Part shown: piece by piece, positions 1-7,782 of the stretch | How the letters are laid out: each line of letters begins with the position of its first letter | Position numbering within the stretch: the stretch's first letter is position 1 | Assembly: GCA_000436255.1 (NCBI GenBank) | Contig: HF990817.1 | Location: 1 to 33,424, forward strand | Source: Clostridium sp. CAG:1193 | GTDB taxonomy: Bacteria; Bacillota_I; Bacilli_A; RF39; UBA660 | Direction of reading: 5' to 3' | DNA length: 33,424 bases | Made by a program: the position numbers and the translations under genes | Notes under the pieces: model-generated | Databases searched by the model: none | Told to the model about the DNA's origin: nothing | Seen by the model: only the letters and a program-made list of their open reading frames with translations

Positions 1-22
1 CTCCCCAAAATGACTCTTTCAT
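1..22 (-). CDS. Start of a further gene in the secreted-protein operon (cut by window edge)
   Basis: On the minus strand an ATG at 22 follows AGGAGTGATAAT, a good ribosome-binding site, and opens a frame reading MKESFWG before the window ends. It starts 18 bases after the stop of the 423-aa gene, so it is probably the next gene of the same operon. Only seven codons are visible, so no function can be assigned. Confidence 0.5.
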
Positions 23-40
23 ATTATCACTCCTTTATTT

Positions 41-1312
41 TTATGTTCTTTGTACTATTTGATAATTTTCAATAAATATGCTTTTTTGTTCTCCATTAAA
101 GTTAAATGTATCATATGGATAACTTGCATTATATTCTCTTATTACTCTTATCTTACTATTATTTAAATTTATAACAAATTTTGACATATTATTTATGTTA
201 TCCCTTGTTGAAATTAATATATTTTCTTTATTTACCCAGTTAGCATTAGGTTCTCTATCTGGGAATGGATTATATAAATTAACTACTCTATACATGTATG
301 CAAAATTACCATACTCATCATAATTTTCATCTTTTCTTACTGTAGTTCCACCTTGTGGATTTGATAAATTCTTTACTTTATATGAACAATTAACTTTTAA
401 ATTCCATCTATCTCCAGTAGTTATTATATTATTACCTATATTACTTGCAGTTAAAGTTAATTTATAACCATTATCTTCTTTATCTGTTGCTTCTGGTTTA
501 GTATATTCATTAAAATCAACGAAATATCTATCTCCTGCATTACATGTTCCATATTTTGTTGATGATGTAGCAGAATTATATATATTTCCAGTATATTTTT
601 CAACATACGAATTTGGCATTGTATATTTGCCATATACTTTTGCTATTTCAGTCCATGACTCAACTGATTTATTTGTACTGTTGCACTTCTTTGCATCTTC
701 ATTATAATTACATGATGGATATATTGTTTTACTTTCCATAACTTTTGATGAATAATCTGATATATCTTTATATGTATAATTAATAGTTTTTTCTACACTT
801 GATGTTTCTAATTTTAATGAAACAGTACCTTTTAATGAATACTTATTCTCATATTCACTACCATCTTTAGTAAATTCATCACAAGCTTTTCTTTTTTGAT
901 AATAATTAGTTATTTCATTTGCTTTTGTAGCTTTTTGTGTCCCTGTTAATTTTCCATATTCACTAACTAACTTAGTCATTTTATCTTCATATGTCTTATA
1001 GTTATATTTTGCAGTACATCTTCTTTCAGCACTTACATATAATGGATATTTAAAACTTGTTCCTGCTAAAACTTTTTTAACTGGATCAATTAAAAATATT
1101 ACATCTTCAGTACATGTAATTGTACATACTTCATTTTCAAATGCTTTTTCTGCTTTAGTTGTTTTATATTCTGTTGATATTTTATTATTTTTATCACAAG
1201 ATATTTCTCTATTAAGAGTAGTACTTGTATCTTTCTTTATTACTGAACATTTTTCATCTGCAAATGCAATTACAGGAAACAACATAAATAATACAATTAA
1301 AACTTTTTTCAT
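41..1312 (-). CDS. Secreted cysteine-rich protein, unknown function
   Basis: The 423-aa product begins with a classical signal peptide (MKK, hydrophobic residues 4-16, likely cleavage after AFA at about residue 18). I see no C-terminal membrane segment and no LPXTG motif, so it looks released or non-covalently retained. The mature part is rich in Lys, Asn, Thr and Tyr. It has about ten cysteines, including a CTITC pair near residues 63-67, an even number that suits disulfide bonding outside the cell. The start ATG overlaps the stop of the upstream gene by four bases (ATGA), so translation is probably coupled. I do not recognise the family. Confidence 0.85.
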   Translation of the reverse strand: MKKVLIVLFMLFPVIAFADEKCSVIKKDTSTTLNREISCDKNNKISTEYKTTKAEKAFENEVCTITCTEDVIFLIDPVKKVLAGTSFKYPLYVSAERRCTAKYNYKTYEDKMTKLVSEYGKLTGTQKATKANEITNYYQKRKACDEFTKDGSEYENKYSLKGTVSLKLETSSVEKTINYTYKDISDYSSKVMESKTIYPSCNYNEDAKKCNSTNKSVESWTEIAKVYGKYTMPNSYVEKYTGNIYNSATSSTKYGTCNAGDRYFVDFNEYTKPEATDKEDNGYKLTLTASNIGNNIITTGDRWNLKVNCSYKVKNLSNPQGGTTVRKDENYDEYGNFAYMYRVVNLYNPFPDREPNANWVNKENILISTRDNINNMSKFVINLNNSKIRVIREYNASYPYDTFNFNGEQKSIFIENYQIVQRT

Positions 1313-2004
1313 AATATACCTCTTTTCTTTTTAGATATTTTTATATCTAACACTATATATATAATAAGTAATACTACACCAGTTATACTTATCGCTTTGT
1401 TATACTTAATTATAAAATCAAATATACTAAAACCAGTTTTATCTTCAACCACATCATCTTTTTTATCAGGCATTTGTTCATTATTATTGTTATTATTCTC
1501 TTTTTCTTTTATATATGCATTTATTCTAGTTTCAAACTCTTTTTGACTCATATTTAATAATACATTTTCTCTACACAAATAATAATCTTCATTCCCTACA
1601 CACAATTTATTTTTTGAGTAAGGATTATAATATGGAATATTTATATTTAACACATTAATCTTATATCCATTACAATAAGTAGTATTATTTGCATTTACAT
1701 TTAAAACTACATTTGTACCAGGTTTTATATTTGATATAACATTACTTTTTATAGTATAAACCTTATTATCAGATGAATTAATTACATTAATATCCTCAGT
1801 AATATTAAATAAAGTTATACTATAAGTTACATTCCCTTTTTTATCTTCATTTCTAGTTAATTTATAATTAATATCCCGTGCATTTTCTCTTAGACTCATT
1901 TTAATATCTAGCGTACATCTTGCATCTATTACCTCGTGTTCTGCTTTAACAAAAGTTGGAACAACTAAAAATAATATTAATATGCATAATAGTCTAGTCT
2001 TCAT
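1309..2004 (-). CDS. Exported protein with C-terminal membrane anchor, unknown function
   Basis: The 231-aa product has an N-terminal signal peptide (residues 1-21, ending in VKA). An extracellular part carries four cysteines, including CVGNEDYYLC. A low-complexity Asn/Glu linker follows (about residues 168-190). A single membrane helix near residues 202-222 is followed by a basic KISKKKRGIL tail, which is the positive-inside pattern of a type I anchor. The ribosome-binding site is AGGAGG, 5 bases before the ATG. It is the first gene of a unit with the 423-aa secreted protein and the gene cut at the window edge. The family is not recognised. The Cys pair and the PYS motif before it suggest a small disulfide-bonded domain. 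Confidence 0.85.
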   Translation of the reverse strand: MKTRLLCILILFLVVPTFVKAEHEVIDARCTLDIKMSLRENARDINYKLTRNEDKKGNVTYSITLFNITEDINVINSSDNKVYTIKSNVISNIKPGTNVVLNVNANNTTYCNGYKINVLNINIPYYNPYSKNKLCVGNEDYYLCRENVLLNMSQKEFETRINAYIKEKENNNNNNEQMPDKKDDVVEDKTGFSIFDFIIKYNKAISITGVVLLIIYIVLDIKISKKKRGIL

Positions 2005-2034
2005 AATAACCTCCTATTTATACTTATCAATATT

Positions 2035-2063
2035 ATTATATCATATAGAATTTAATTTTCTAA
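2035..2063 (-). promoter_or_regulatory. Possible extended -10 promoter for the secreted-protein operon
   Basis: On the minus strand TGATATAAT (positions 2043-2035) is a perfect -10 hexamer with a TGn extension. Only a weak -35 (TTAGAA) lies 17 bp upstream, inside the 3' end of trmL. The site is about 30 bases before the ATG at 2004. It would allow the secreted proteins to be expressed independently of trmL. Confidence 0.4.
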
Positions 2064-2555
2064 ATAATTTTCTCCTTTAAATGGTTCAGTTTTTAACAAA
2101 TTATTAAAATTTTGTTGTCTTAATACCTCATAAACCATAATTGCTACTGAATTTGATACATTAAGTGCTCTTACTTTATCAGTCATAGGTATTCTCATAC
2201 AATGATCTAAATCACTTTTTAATATTTCTTTTGGTATACCTGTACTCTCTTTTCCAAATATTAAATAAATATTTTCATCTGTATTATAATTAAAACTAGT
2301 ATGATCTTTTTTACCATAGCGAGTTAAATAATAATAAACACCTTTATTCTTACTTTTAAAATCTTCAAAATTTTCATACACTTCATAATTTAAATTTTCC
2401 AAATAATTAACCGCACATCTTTTCATATGTTTATCATCTAATTTAAAACCAAGAGGTTTTATTAAATGTAACTTAGAATTAGTTGCAACACATGTTCTCA
2501 TTATATTACCAGTATTCTGAGGTATTTCTGGTTCATATAATACTACATTTATCAT
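2052..2555 (-). CDS. trmL: tRNA (cytidine(34)-2'-O)-methyltransferase TrmL
   Basis: This SpoU/SPOUT-class enzyme transfers a methyl group from S-adenosylmethionine to the 2'-O of the wobble nucleotide of leucine tRNAs. Visible motifs are VLYEPEIPQNTGNIMRT at residues 4-21, IYLIFGKESTGIPKEIL at about 96-112 (binding-loop glycine), and MRIPMTDKVRALNVSNSVAI at 120-139 (knot and cofactor loop). The length of 167 aa suits the family. I chose the ATG at 2555. An upstream GTG (2564) and ATG (2561) are in frame, but GGTGAT sits correctly for 2555 and TrmL proteins usually begin M-[IL]-N. It lies just upstream of two unrelated secreted proteins and may be co-transcribed with them. Confidence 0.95.
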   Translation of the reverse strand: MINVVLYEPEIPQNTGNIMRTCVATNSKLHLIKPLGFKLDDKHMKRCAVNYLENLNYEVYENFEDFKSKNKGVYYYLTRYGKKDHTSFNYNTDENIYLIFGKESTGIPKEILKSDLDHCMRIPMTDKVRALNVSNSVAIMVYEVLRQQNFNNLLKTEPFKGENYLEN

Positions 2556-2571
2556 TTTCATCACCCAGTTA

Positions 2572-2599
2572 ATTATACAACAAAAAGCACTTTTTTCAA
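2572..2599 (-). promoter_or_regulatory. Promoter of trmL
   Basis: Minus strand: TTGAAA (2599-2594), a 16-bp spacer, and TATAAT (2577-2572). The predicted transcription start lies near 2565, only about 10 bases before the chosen ATG at 2555. The leader would therefore be very short and consist almost entirely of the GGGTGAT ribosome-binding site. Confidence 0.75.
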
Positions 2600-2682
2600 A
2601 ATGTGATATTTAATATTACTTAATATTTAAACTCATTAACAAGTTCCTGTATTTTGAGATATTTTAATAACTAGTCATAATT

Positions 2683-2699
2683 TTCGACATATTTTGACA
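2683..2699 (-). promoter_or_regulatory. Two phased Spo0A-box-like heptamers
   Basis: Minus strand: TGTCAAA (2699-2693) and TGTCGAA (2689-2683) both fit the TGTCRAA core of the Spo0A box and are spaced exactly 10 bp. They lie between the terminator of the 228-aa gene and the trmL promoter, about 90 bp upstream of its -35. In such A+T-rich DNA this may be chance, and it is not known that this organism has Spo0A. Confidence 0.25.
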
Positions 2700-2710
2700 T
2701 TTTGATATAA

Positions 2711-2740
2711 AAAAATATAGAGACATAACTCTATATTTTA
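2711..2740 (-). terminator. Rho-independent terminator of the 228-aa secreted protein gene
   Basis: On the minus strand AATATAGAG, a 6-base loop and CTCTATATT form a 9-bp hairpin (2714-2737) followed by a run of T. It begins directly at the stop codon of the gene ending at 2738. Confidence 0.85.
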
Positions 2741-3424
2741 TTTTTCATCTTTTTTAAATACTAAGTACATTCCCATAATGAATATTACTACTAATACTAT
2801 TGAAATAACTATTGTAAAAGTTTTTCCTTGTATTTGTTCATATTTATCCATTGCTACTTTAGCATCTTCATATTTTGCTAATAAATCTTTATCAAGTAAT
2901 TCTTCTACTTCACTATTGTTTTCTAATGCATCATTTATTTCATTTAATAATTCTTTATTTTCTTCATAGTTTTTCTTTGTTAAATTTGTATCTAACTTAT
3001 TAATTGCTTCTTTTACTTCTTTAGTTACTCTTTCTATTGTAGTATTTTTTGCCTCTACTTTAAGTGTTGTTTCACTTACTACCTTATTATCTTGTTTAGC
3101 AATTAGTTTTAATGTAACTTCTTCATCTAAAGAGTTCTTTAAATTTATTTTAATTGTTCCTTCTTCTTTAGTTGTTTCTGTGTTAGTTTCAAATTCTGCA
3201 CTTATTCCATTTTTAAGTCCTGATACACTCCATACTAATTTAGTATTTGATGCATCTAGTGGATTAATTTTATAATCAATTCTTAATTTCTCATTGTAAC
3301 CAATGTTTTCTTTTAATGTTACTTTTATATCTTCTATTTTAATATATGTAACATTCTCTGCTGTTGATGCATTAACAGTAACTGCCATAAATAAGGCAAT
3401 AATTCCTAATAAAATTTTTTTCAT
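2738..3424 (-). CDS. Exported, membrane-anchored protein with Ig-like domain and helical stalk
   Basis: The 228-aa product has a signal peptide (residues 1-19, cleavage near NAS/TAE). Residues of about 25-125 form a beta-rich region with the texture of a bacterial Ig-like domain (KINPLDASNTKLVWSVSG resembles Big-type domains). Residues of about 128-195 are a charged helical or coiled-coil stalk. A C-terminal membrane helix at about 203-223 ends in KKDEK. It is monocistronic: a strong promoter lies upstream and a hairpin terminator abuts the stop codon. The ribosome-binding site is AGGGAGG. Topology suggests a surface protein held by its C-terminus. The binding partner is unknown. Confidence 0.85.
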   Translation of the reverse strand: MKKILLGIIALFMAVTVNASTAENVTYIKIEDIKVTLKENIGYNEKLRIDYKINPLDASNTKLVWSVSGLKNGISAEFETNTETTKEEGTIKINLKNSLDEEVTLKLIAKQDNKVVSETTLKVEAKNTTIERVTKEVKEAINKLDTNLTKKNYEENKELLNEINDALENNSEVEELLDKDLLAKYEDAKVAMDKYEQIQGKTFTIVISIVLVVIFIMGMYLVFKKDEK

Positions 3425-3452
3425 ATACCCTCCCTGAATAATTAGTACTTAT

Positions 3453-3480
3453 ATTATAATTATGGAAAAAAAATAGTCAA
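3453..3480 (-). promoter_or_regulatory. Strong promoter of the 228-aa surface protein gene
   Basis: Minus strand: TTGACT (3480-3475), a 16-bp spacer containing a T8 run, and TATAAT (3458-3453). This is the closest match to the vegetative consensus in the window. It begins only a few bases after the leuS terminator hairpin and isolates this gene from leuS. Confidence 0.8.
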
Positions 3481-3483
3481 TAA

Positions 3484-3508
3484 AAAATAGGAAATAAATT
3501 CCTATTTT
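3484..3508 (-). terminator. Rho-independent terminator of leuS
   Basis: On the minus strand AAAATAGGAA, a 5-base loop and TTCCTATTTT form a 10-bp stem followed by T residues. The hairpin includes the leuS stop codon (TAG at 3504-3502). Confidence 0.85.
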
Positions 3509-5898
3509 ATAACAATATTAACTAATTTATTAGGTACACAGATTGTTTTTATTATTTCGTGTCCGTCAGTAAACTTTAATACATTAGGTAGTTTTGTTGC
3601 TAATGCTTCCATTTCTTCTTTAGTAATATTACTATTTACTATTACTTTATCTCTTAATTTACCATTAACTTGCACAATCATTTCAAATGTATCATTTTTA
3701 GTTTTATCTTCTTCATATTCTGGCCATTTTGAATATACTAATGAATCATTATTTAATACTTCTTTATTTAATTCTTCTGTAATATGTGGAGCGAAAGGAT
3801 ACAATAATTTTATTAATACTTCATAATCTTTTGTACTAATATTTACATTTTCATAGTATAAATTTAATAATTTCATAAGTTCTGCAATAGCAGTATTAAA
3901 TTTCATATCTTCTATATCGCTTGAAACTTTTTTAATCGTTTTATGAATACTTACTTCAAGTTCTTTTGTATAAGGCCCTTCTATCACCCTATCTTTTAAA
4001 TTATAAACTCTATCTAAGAATCTTGATACTCCTTTTATAGCATCTTCATTCCATGGGCATTCTATACTATAGTCTCCCATAAATAATACATAACATCTTA
4101 ATGTATCTGCACCATATTCTTCTATTACATCAAGTGGATCTATTACATTTCCTCTTGATTTACTCATTTTTTCTCCATCTGGTCCAAGTATTAGTCCTTG
4201 TGCAGTTCTTTTTTTGAATGGTTCACTTGTTGGTACTAAACCTAAATCATATAAGAATTTATGCCAAAATCTTGAGTATATTAAGTGTCTTGTAACGTGT
4301 TCCATTCCACCATTATACCAATCAACTTCTAACCAATATTTTAATTTTTCATAATTTGCGAATTCATGGTCATTATTTGGATCAGTATATCTTAAGAAAT
4401 ACCAAGATGAACCTGCCCATTGTGGCATAGTATCTGTTTCTCTTTTTGCAGGTAATCCACATTTTGGACATTTACAATTTACAAATGAAGGAATTTTTGC
4501 AAGTGGACTTTCTCCATCTGTTCCTGGTTCAAAATTAGATATTTCAGGTAATTTAAGTGGAAGTTCATCATAAGGAACTGCTACTGCACCACACTTATTA
4601 CAATGTATTATTGGTATTGGTTCTCCCCAATATCTTTGTCTATTAAATGCCCAATCTTTCATTTTATATTGAACACCTTTTTCTCCTATATTATTATCTT
4701 TTAAATACTTAAGCATTTTATTAATAGCATCCATCTTATTATCTATTCCATTTAAGAAGTCTGAATTAATCATTTCCCCAGATTCTGTATATGCACTTGT
4801 GTTATCTCCACCTTTAATAACTGGTATTATTTCTATATTAAATTTCTTAGCAAATTCAAAGTCTCTACTATCATGTGCCGGAACTGCCATAATTGCACCT
4901 GTACCATAATTCATCATTACATAATCTGATATATATATAGGTATTTCTTTATTATTTACTGGGTTGATAGCACTTATTCCTTCTATTTTTACTCCTGTTT
5001 TTTCTTTTACTAATTGGGTCCTTTCAAATTCAGTTTTCTTACTTGCTAAATTTCTATATTCTAATATCTCATCCATATTAGATATTTTATATTTATATTT
5101 ATCTATTAATGGATGTTCTGGTGCAATAACCATAAATGTAACACCAAATAATGTATCACATCTTGTTGTATATATTCTTAATTTTTCCTCTATATTTGAT
5201 AGTTTAAAATCAACAAATGCTCCTTCACTTCTTCCTATCCAGTTTTCTTGTTGTAATTTAATATTAGGCAAGTAATCAACATCTTTTAATCCTTCAAGTA
5301 ATTTATCTGCATATTCTGTAATTCTTAAATACCAAACTGTTTTTTCTTTTTGAATTACTTCATTATGACATACATCACATTTACCACCTTGACTATCTTC
5401 ATTTGAAAGTACTACTTTACAACTTGGACAATAATTTACATATGCTTTATCTCTAAATACAAGGTTATTTTCAAACATCTTTAAAAATATCCATTGTGTC
5501 CATTTATAATAAGATTCTTCTGTTGTATCTACTTGTCTATCAAAGTCAAATGAAAAACCAACTTTTTTTAATTGTTCAGTAAATCTTTTAATATTATTAT
5601 TTGTAACAATCCTTGGATGTGTATTAGTTTTTATAGCATAATTTTCTGTAGGAAGCCCAAAAGCATCAAATCCAATTGGAAACAATACATTATATCCTTC
5701 CATTCTTCTTTTTCTTGAAACAACTTCAAGTCCACTATATGCTTTTATATGCCCAACATGCATACCTGCACCTGATGGATATGGAAACTCAACTAAAGAA
5801 TAATATTTCTTTTTACTAAAATCATCACTTGCTTTAAAGCTTTTATTAACTTCCCAATAGTTTTGCCATTTTTTTTCAATTTCTTTAAAGTTATACAT
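3502..5898 (-). CDS. leuS: Leucine--tRNA ligase
   Basis: This class I aminoacyl-tRNA synthetase charges tRNA-Leu. The 798 aa match the bacterial family length. The HIGH-type motif is MHVGH at residues 46-50 and the KMSKS loop (GEKMSKSRGN) is near residue 577. The editing (CP1) domain is present, with TTRCDTLFG near 245-253 and GTGAIMAVPAHDSRDFEFA near 333. Two Cys pairs of zinc-binding type lie near residues 156-178 (CPSC and CDVC), and a second cysteine-rich set is near 435-485 (CNKCG, CKCPKCG). The ATG at 5898 follows AAGGAGGATT. Expression is controlled by the T-box leader upstream. The gene stands alone with its own promoter and terminator. Confidence 0.98.
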   Translation of the reverse strand: MYNFKEIEKKWQNYWEVNKSFKASDDFSKKKYYSLVEFPYPSGAGMHVGHIKAYSGLEVVSRKRRMEGYNVLFPIGFDAFGLPTENYAIKTNTHPRIVTNNNIKRFTEQLKKVGFSFDFDRQVDTTEESYYKWTQWIFLKMFENNLVFRDKAYVNYCPSCKVVLSNEDSQGGKCDVCHNEVIQKEKTVWYLRITEYADKLLEGLKDVDYLPNIKLQQENWIGRSEGAFVDFKLSNIEEKLRIYTTRCDTLFGVTFMVIAPEHPLIDKYKYKISNMDEILEYRNLASKKTEFERTQLVKEKTGVKIEGISAINPVNNKEIPIYISDYVMMNYGTGAIMAVPAHDSRDFEFAKKFNIEIIPVIKGGDNTSAYTESGEMINSDFLNGIDNKMDAINKMLKYLKDNNIGEKGVQYKMKDWAFNRQRYWGEPIPIIHCNKCGAVAVPYDELPLKLPEISNFEPGTDGESPLAKIPSFVNCKCPKCGLPAKRETDTMPQWAGSSWYFLRYTDPNNDHEFANYEKLKYWLEVDWYNGGMEHVTRHLIYSRFWHKFLYDLGLVPTSEPFKKRTAQGLILGPDGEKMSKSRGNVIDPLDVIEEYGADTLRCYVLFMGDYSIECPWNEDAIKGVSRFLDRVYNLKDRVIEGPYTKELEVSIHKTIKKVSSDIEDMKFNTAIAELMKLLNLYYENVNISTKDYEVLIKLLYPFAPHITEELNKEVLNNDSLVYSKWPEYEEDKTKNDTFEMIVQVNGKLRDKVIVNSNITKEEMEALATKLPNVLKFTDGHEIIKTICVPNKLVNIVIK

Positions 5899-5914
5899 AA
5901 ATCCTCCTTAAAAT

Positions 5915-5970
5915 AAAAAATCTATAAATCTAAGGGTTCATAAGAACGGTACCACCTTAGTTCATAGATT
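5915..5970 (-). terminator. T-box-controlled terminator before leuS
   Basis: Minus strand: AATCTAT (5970-5964) and CTAAGG (5960-5955) pair with CCTTAG (5935-5930) and ATAGATT (5925-5919), followed by TTTTTT. The CTAAGG arm overlaps the T-box GGTGG, so terminator and antiterminator are mutually exclusive, as expected for a T-box. Confidence 0.9.
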
Positions 5971-6106
5971 CTATGCACTTATATCTTAACGCGATTAACG
6001 TTTTTGCTCCAAGTCTAATTCATAAGCTATTATTATTAGTTTTCACCTAACACTAACTCTCTTTAAATAAATTGCTTATTACTACTTCTTTTCATTGCAA
6101 AATATA
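5915..6106 (-). promoter_or_regulatory. Leucine T-box riboswitch in the leuS leader
   Basis: The minus-strand leader carries the T-box GGTGGTACCG (5956-5947), whose UGGN part pairs with the tRNA acceptor end. Stem I closes with TTTTGC (6102-6097) and GCAAAA (6007-6002). A second helix, ATAAGC (6079-6074) with GCTTAT (6027-6022), sits directly above an internal loop reading GAATTAGA on its 3' side. TTA at 6018-6016 is the best specifier codon and is a leucine codon, which agrees with the downstream leuS. An AGTAG motif lies on the 5' side of the loop. Uncharged tRNA-Leu should stabilise the antiterminator and permit leuS transcription. The element is seen directly; the exact specifier is slightly less certain. 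Confidence 0.93.
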
Positions 6107-6111
6107 CACTG

Positions 6112-6140
6112 ATTATAATACACTTCTTTTATTTTTTCAA
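6112..6140 (-). promoter_or_regulatory. Promoter of the leuS T-box transcript
   Basis: Minus strand: TTGAAA (6140-6135), a 17-bp spacer and TATAAT (6117-6112). The predicted start near 6105 lies just before the 5' strand of T-box stem I. Confidence 0.85.
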
Positions 6141-6149
6141 TACTTAATA

Positions 6150-7670
6150 TTATTCAAAGTTAATATTTTGCATTTCTAAATATACTTCTATATCTTTTAA
6201 AGACAAGTTTGACATTTTAATATTTTCATAATTAATTAAAGTTAAAATATCATTCATAGTATTTTCTAGTGTATTTATATCTAAATCTTCTTTTGTTAGT
6301 TTTATAGATTCTAAATTATATTTATCAGTTATAATCATATCTATATTTTGTTCATCTAAAAGAGCAATATTATCTATAAATACAAAATTATTTTTATTAA
6401 GAATATTTTGTAGTTCTATAAATTCATCATTTAAATTATTTATATTTAAATTTTCATCTTCTTTTTTTCTTTCACTTACAAAGTATAAAAAATTGCTTGA
6501 TATATACTTAAATACTTCTTTAATACTACTATCTTTAGTTAAATTATTATATATTCTGTCATTAAAGTTTTCAGTATCCAAATTGTCATATAATGTAGAT
6601 AATTTATCTAATGTTTCATTATATTTAAATAATAATTTATCATCTCTTTTTTTATTTTTAAATATTCCAGTTTTTTTCTCATTTTTTTCTATATTTAATT
6701 TAATTAAACTACGTTCTACTTTATCTATTTCTTTTAATGTATTATTCCTTTTTCCTTTATATGTTTCTTTTTCATTTAGTCTTACTTTCATATCTTCCAA
6801 AATTCCAGAATATTTTAATATTAAATTGTATTCTAATAAAGTTTGATAAAGCTTTTGTATTAATGTTTTATCAACACTTCCATTTGGGAAAAATTTCTCT
6901 ATCTTTTTGTTTATATTATTAGTTTTATAATCATTAATACTCCACTTTTTACTAGTAAAATTTTTAATTATATAATATGGATCTGTTTCATACATAATAG
7001 ATCTATTTGAAATTAGTTTGGTAAATAGTCCAATAATCTCTTCATCTTTATGATTACGCATAAATTCTTCGTGTCTTGATTCATAGTAACGAATTATTTT
7101 CTTTTCATTTTTTAAATAGATACTTTTAATATTTAATTCAATAGTTTTTAAAATTAATGGATACTTCCAATATAAATCATCGAATTTTTGTTTTATTAAA
7201 TTTTTATCTTCTATAGTAAGTAAAACTTCTATATAATTTTTTGCAAATGTATTGTAATTAAACTGTTCTTTAGTTATTTCTATTCCTACTTGTTTAAATG
7301 CTAAAAACATTTTTAAAATCCAAGAATTAACTGATTCTAAATCCTCTTTATAATAATAATGTAAAAAGTATAAATAGTAATCCAAGTGAAGTTTTTCATA
7401 TGGAGTATTATAAATATTCCACTCGTTTTGTATTTTGCACTTTTCTATTTCATCATCAAGTATTTTTATTTTAGGATTTGGTATTAATGAATCAAATTTA
7501 TTTTTAAAATTTAATAGTTGCGTTTTTATTTCATTTCTTTTTTCTTTGATATTAGTTAATTCATCATTTATTATCTTAATCTTGTTTTGTCTATTTTTAA
7601 TATTATTAGTTGGAAGAGTATCTAAAACTTGTTTAAATTTTTCGATTGATTCGTCTAATTGTTCTTTCAT
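6150..7670 (-). CDS. Cytosolic coiled-coil protein, unknown function
   Basis: The 506-aa product has no signal peptide or membrane segment. The N-terminus (about 1-85) and a central stretch (about 285-370) are Lys/Glu/Asn-rich with heptad-like spacing, typical of coiled coils. Between them, about 90-270 is an aromatic-rich helical region (many Tyr and Trp) that could be a helical-repeat fold. The gene overlaps the 35-codon gene upstream by four bases (ATGA) and is the last gene after the giant surface protein, so it is probably made from the same transcript. The family is not recognised. Its general design resembles the 464-aa coiled-coil protein at 18832-20226, but I cannot show homology. 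Confidence 0.8.
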   Translation of the reverse strand: MKEQLDESIEKFKQVLDTLPTNNIKNRQNKIKIINDELTNIKEKRNEIKTQLLNFKNKFDSLIPNPKIKILDDEIEKCKIQNEWNIYNTPYEKLHLDYYLYFLHYYYKEDLESVNSWILKMFLAFKQVGIEITKEQFNYNTFAKNYIEVLLTIEDKNLIKQKFDDLYWKYPLILKTIELNIKSIYLKNEKKIIRYYESRHEEFMRNHKDEEIIGLFTKLISNRSIMYETDPYYIIKNFTSKKWSINDYKTNNINKKIEKFFPNGSVDKTLIQKLYQTLLEYNLILKYSGILEDMKVRLNEKETYKGKRNNTLKEIDKVERSLIKLNIEKNEKKTGIFKNKKRDDKLLFKYNETLDKLSTLYDNLDTENFNDRIYNNLTKDSSIKEVFKYISSNFLYFVSERKKEDENLNINNLNDEFIELQNILNKNNFVFIDNIALLDEQNIDMIITDKYNLESIKLTKEDLDINTLENTMNDILTLINYENIKMSNLSLKDIEVYLEMQNINFE

Positions 7671-7774
7671 TCTTTCTCCTCCACTTTAGATAATTCATTT
7701 AAAAGATATTCAATATATGCTTCCATCGTTTTATAAACTTCCAATAACTGTTCTATATTATCATTTTTATTCAT
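7667..7774 (-). CDS. 35-aa protein linking the giant gene to the coiled-coil gene
   Basis: This minus-strand frame opens with ATG at 7774, 8 bases after the stop of the giant gene. GTGAGGT is its ribosome-binding site and overlaps that stop codon. The product MNKNDIIEQLLEVYKTMEAY... is entirely helical in character, with an acidic/amphipathic heptad pattern and a Glu/Lys tail. Its TGA stop overlaps the next ATG (GAATGA). Tight spacing on both sides and good initiation signals support a real gene. It may be a small coiled-coil partner, or serve mainly to couple translation of the 506-aa gene. Confidence 0.65.
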   Translation of the reverse strand: MNKNDNIEQLLEVYKTMEAYIEYLLNELSKVEEKE

Positions 7775-7782
7775 TATGTACC

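Noticed and set aside
2556..2564. GTG/ATG starts three codons upstream for TrmL
   Set aside because: The GGTGAT ribosome-binding site would lie within them, and TrmL proteins typically begin at the residue matching the ATG at 2555.
5941..6110. tRNA-like structure upstream of leuS
   Set aside because: The conserved GGTGGTACCG and terminator show a T-box; no acceptor stem or T-loop of a tRNA gene is present.
2778..7689. Plus-strand open frames opposite the 228-aa gene, leuS and the 506-aa gene
   Set aside because: They lie wholly inside well-supported minus-strand genes, lack initiation signals and have Phe/Ile/Ser-rich shadow composition.
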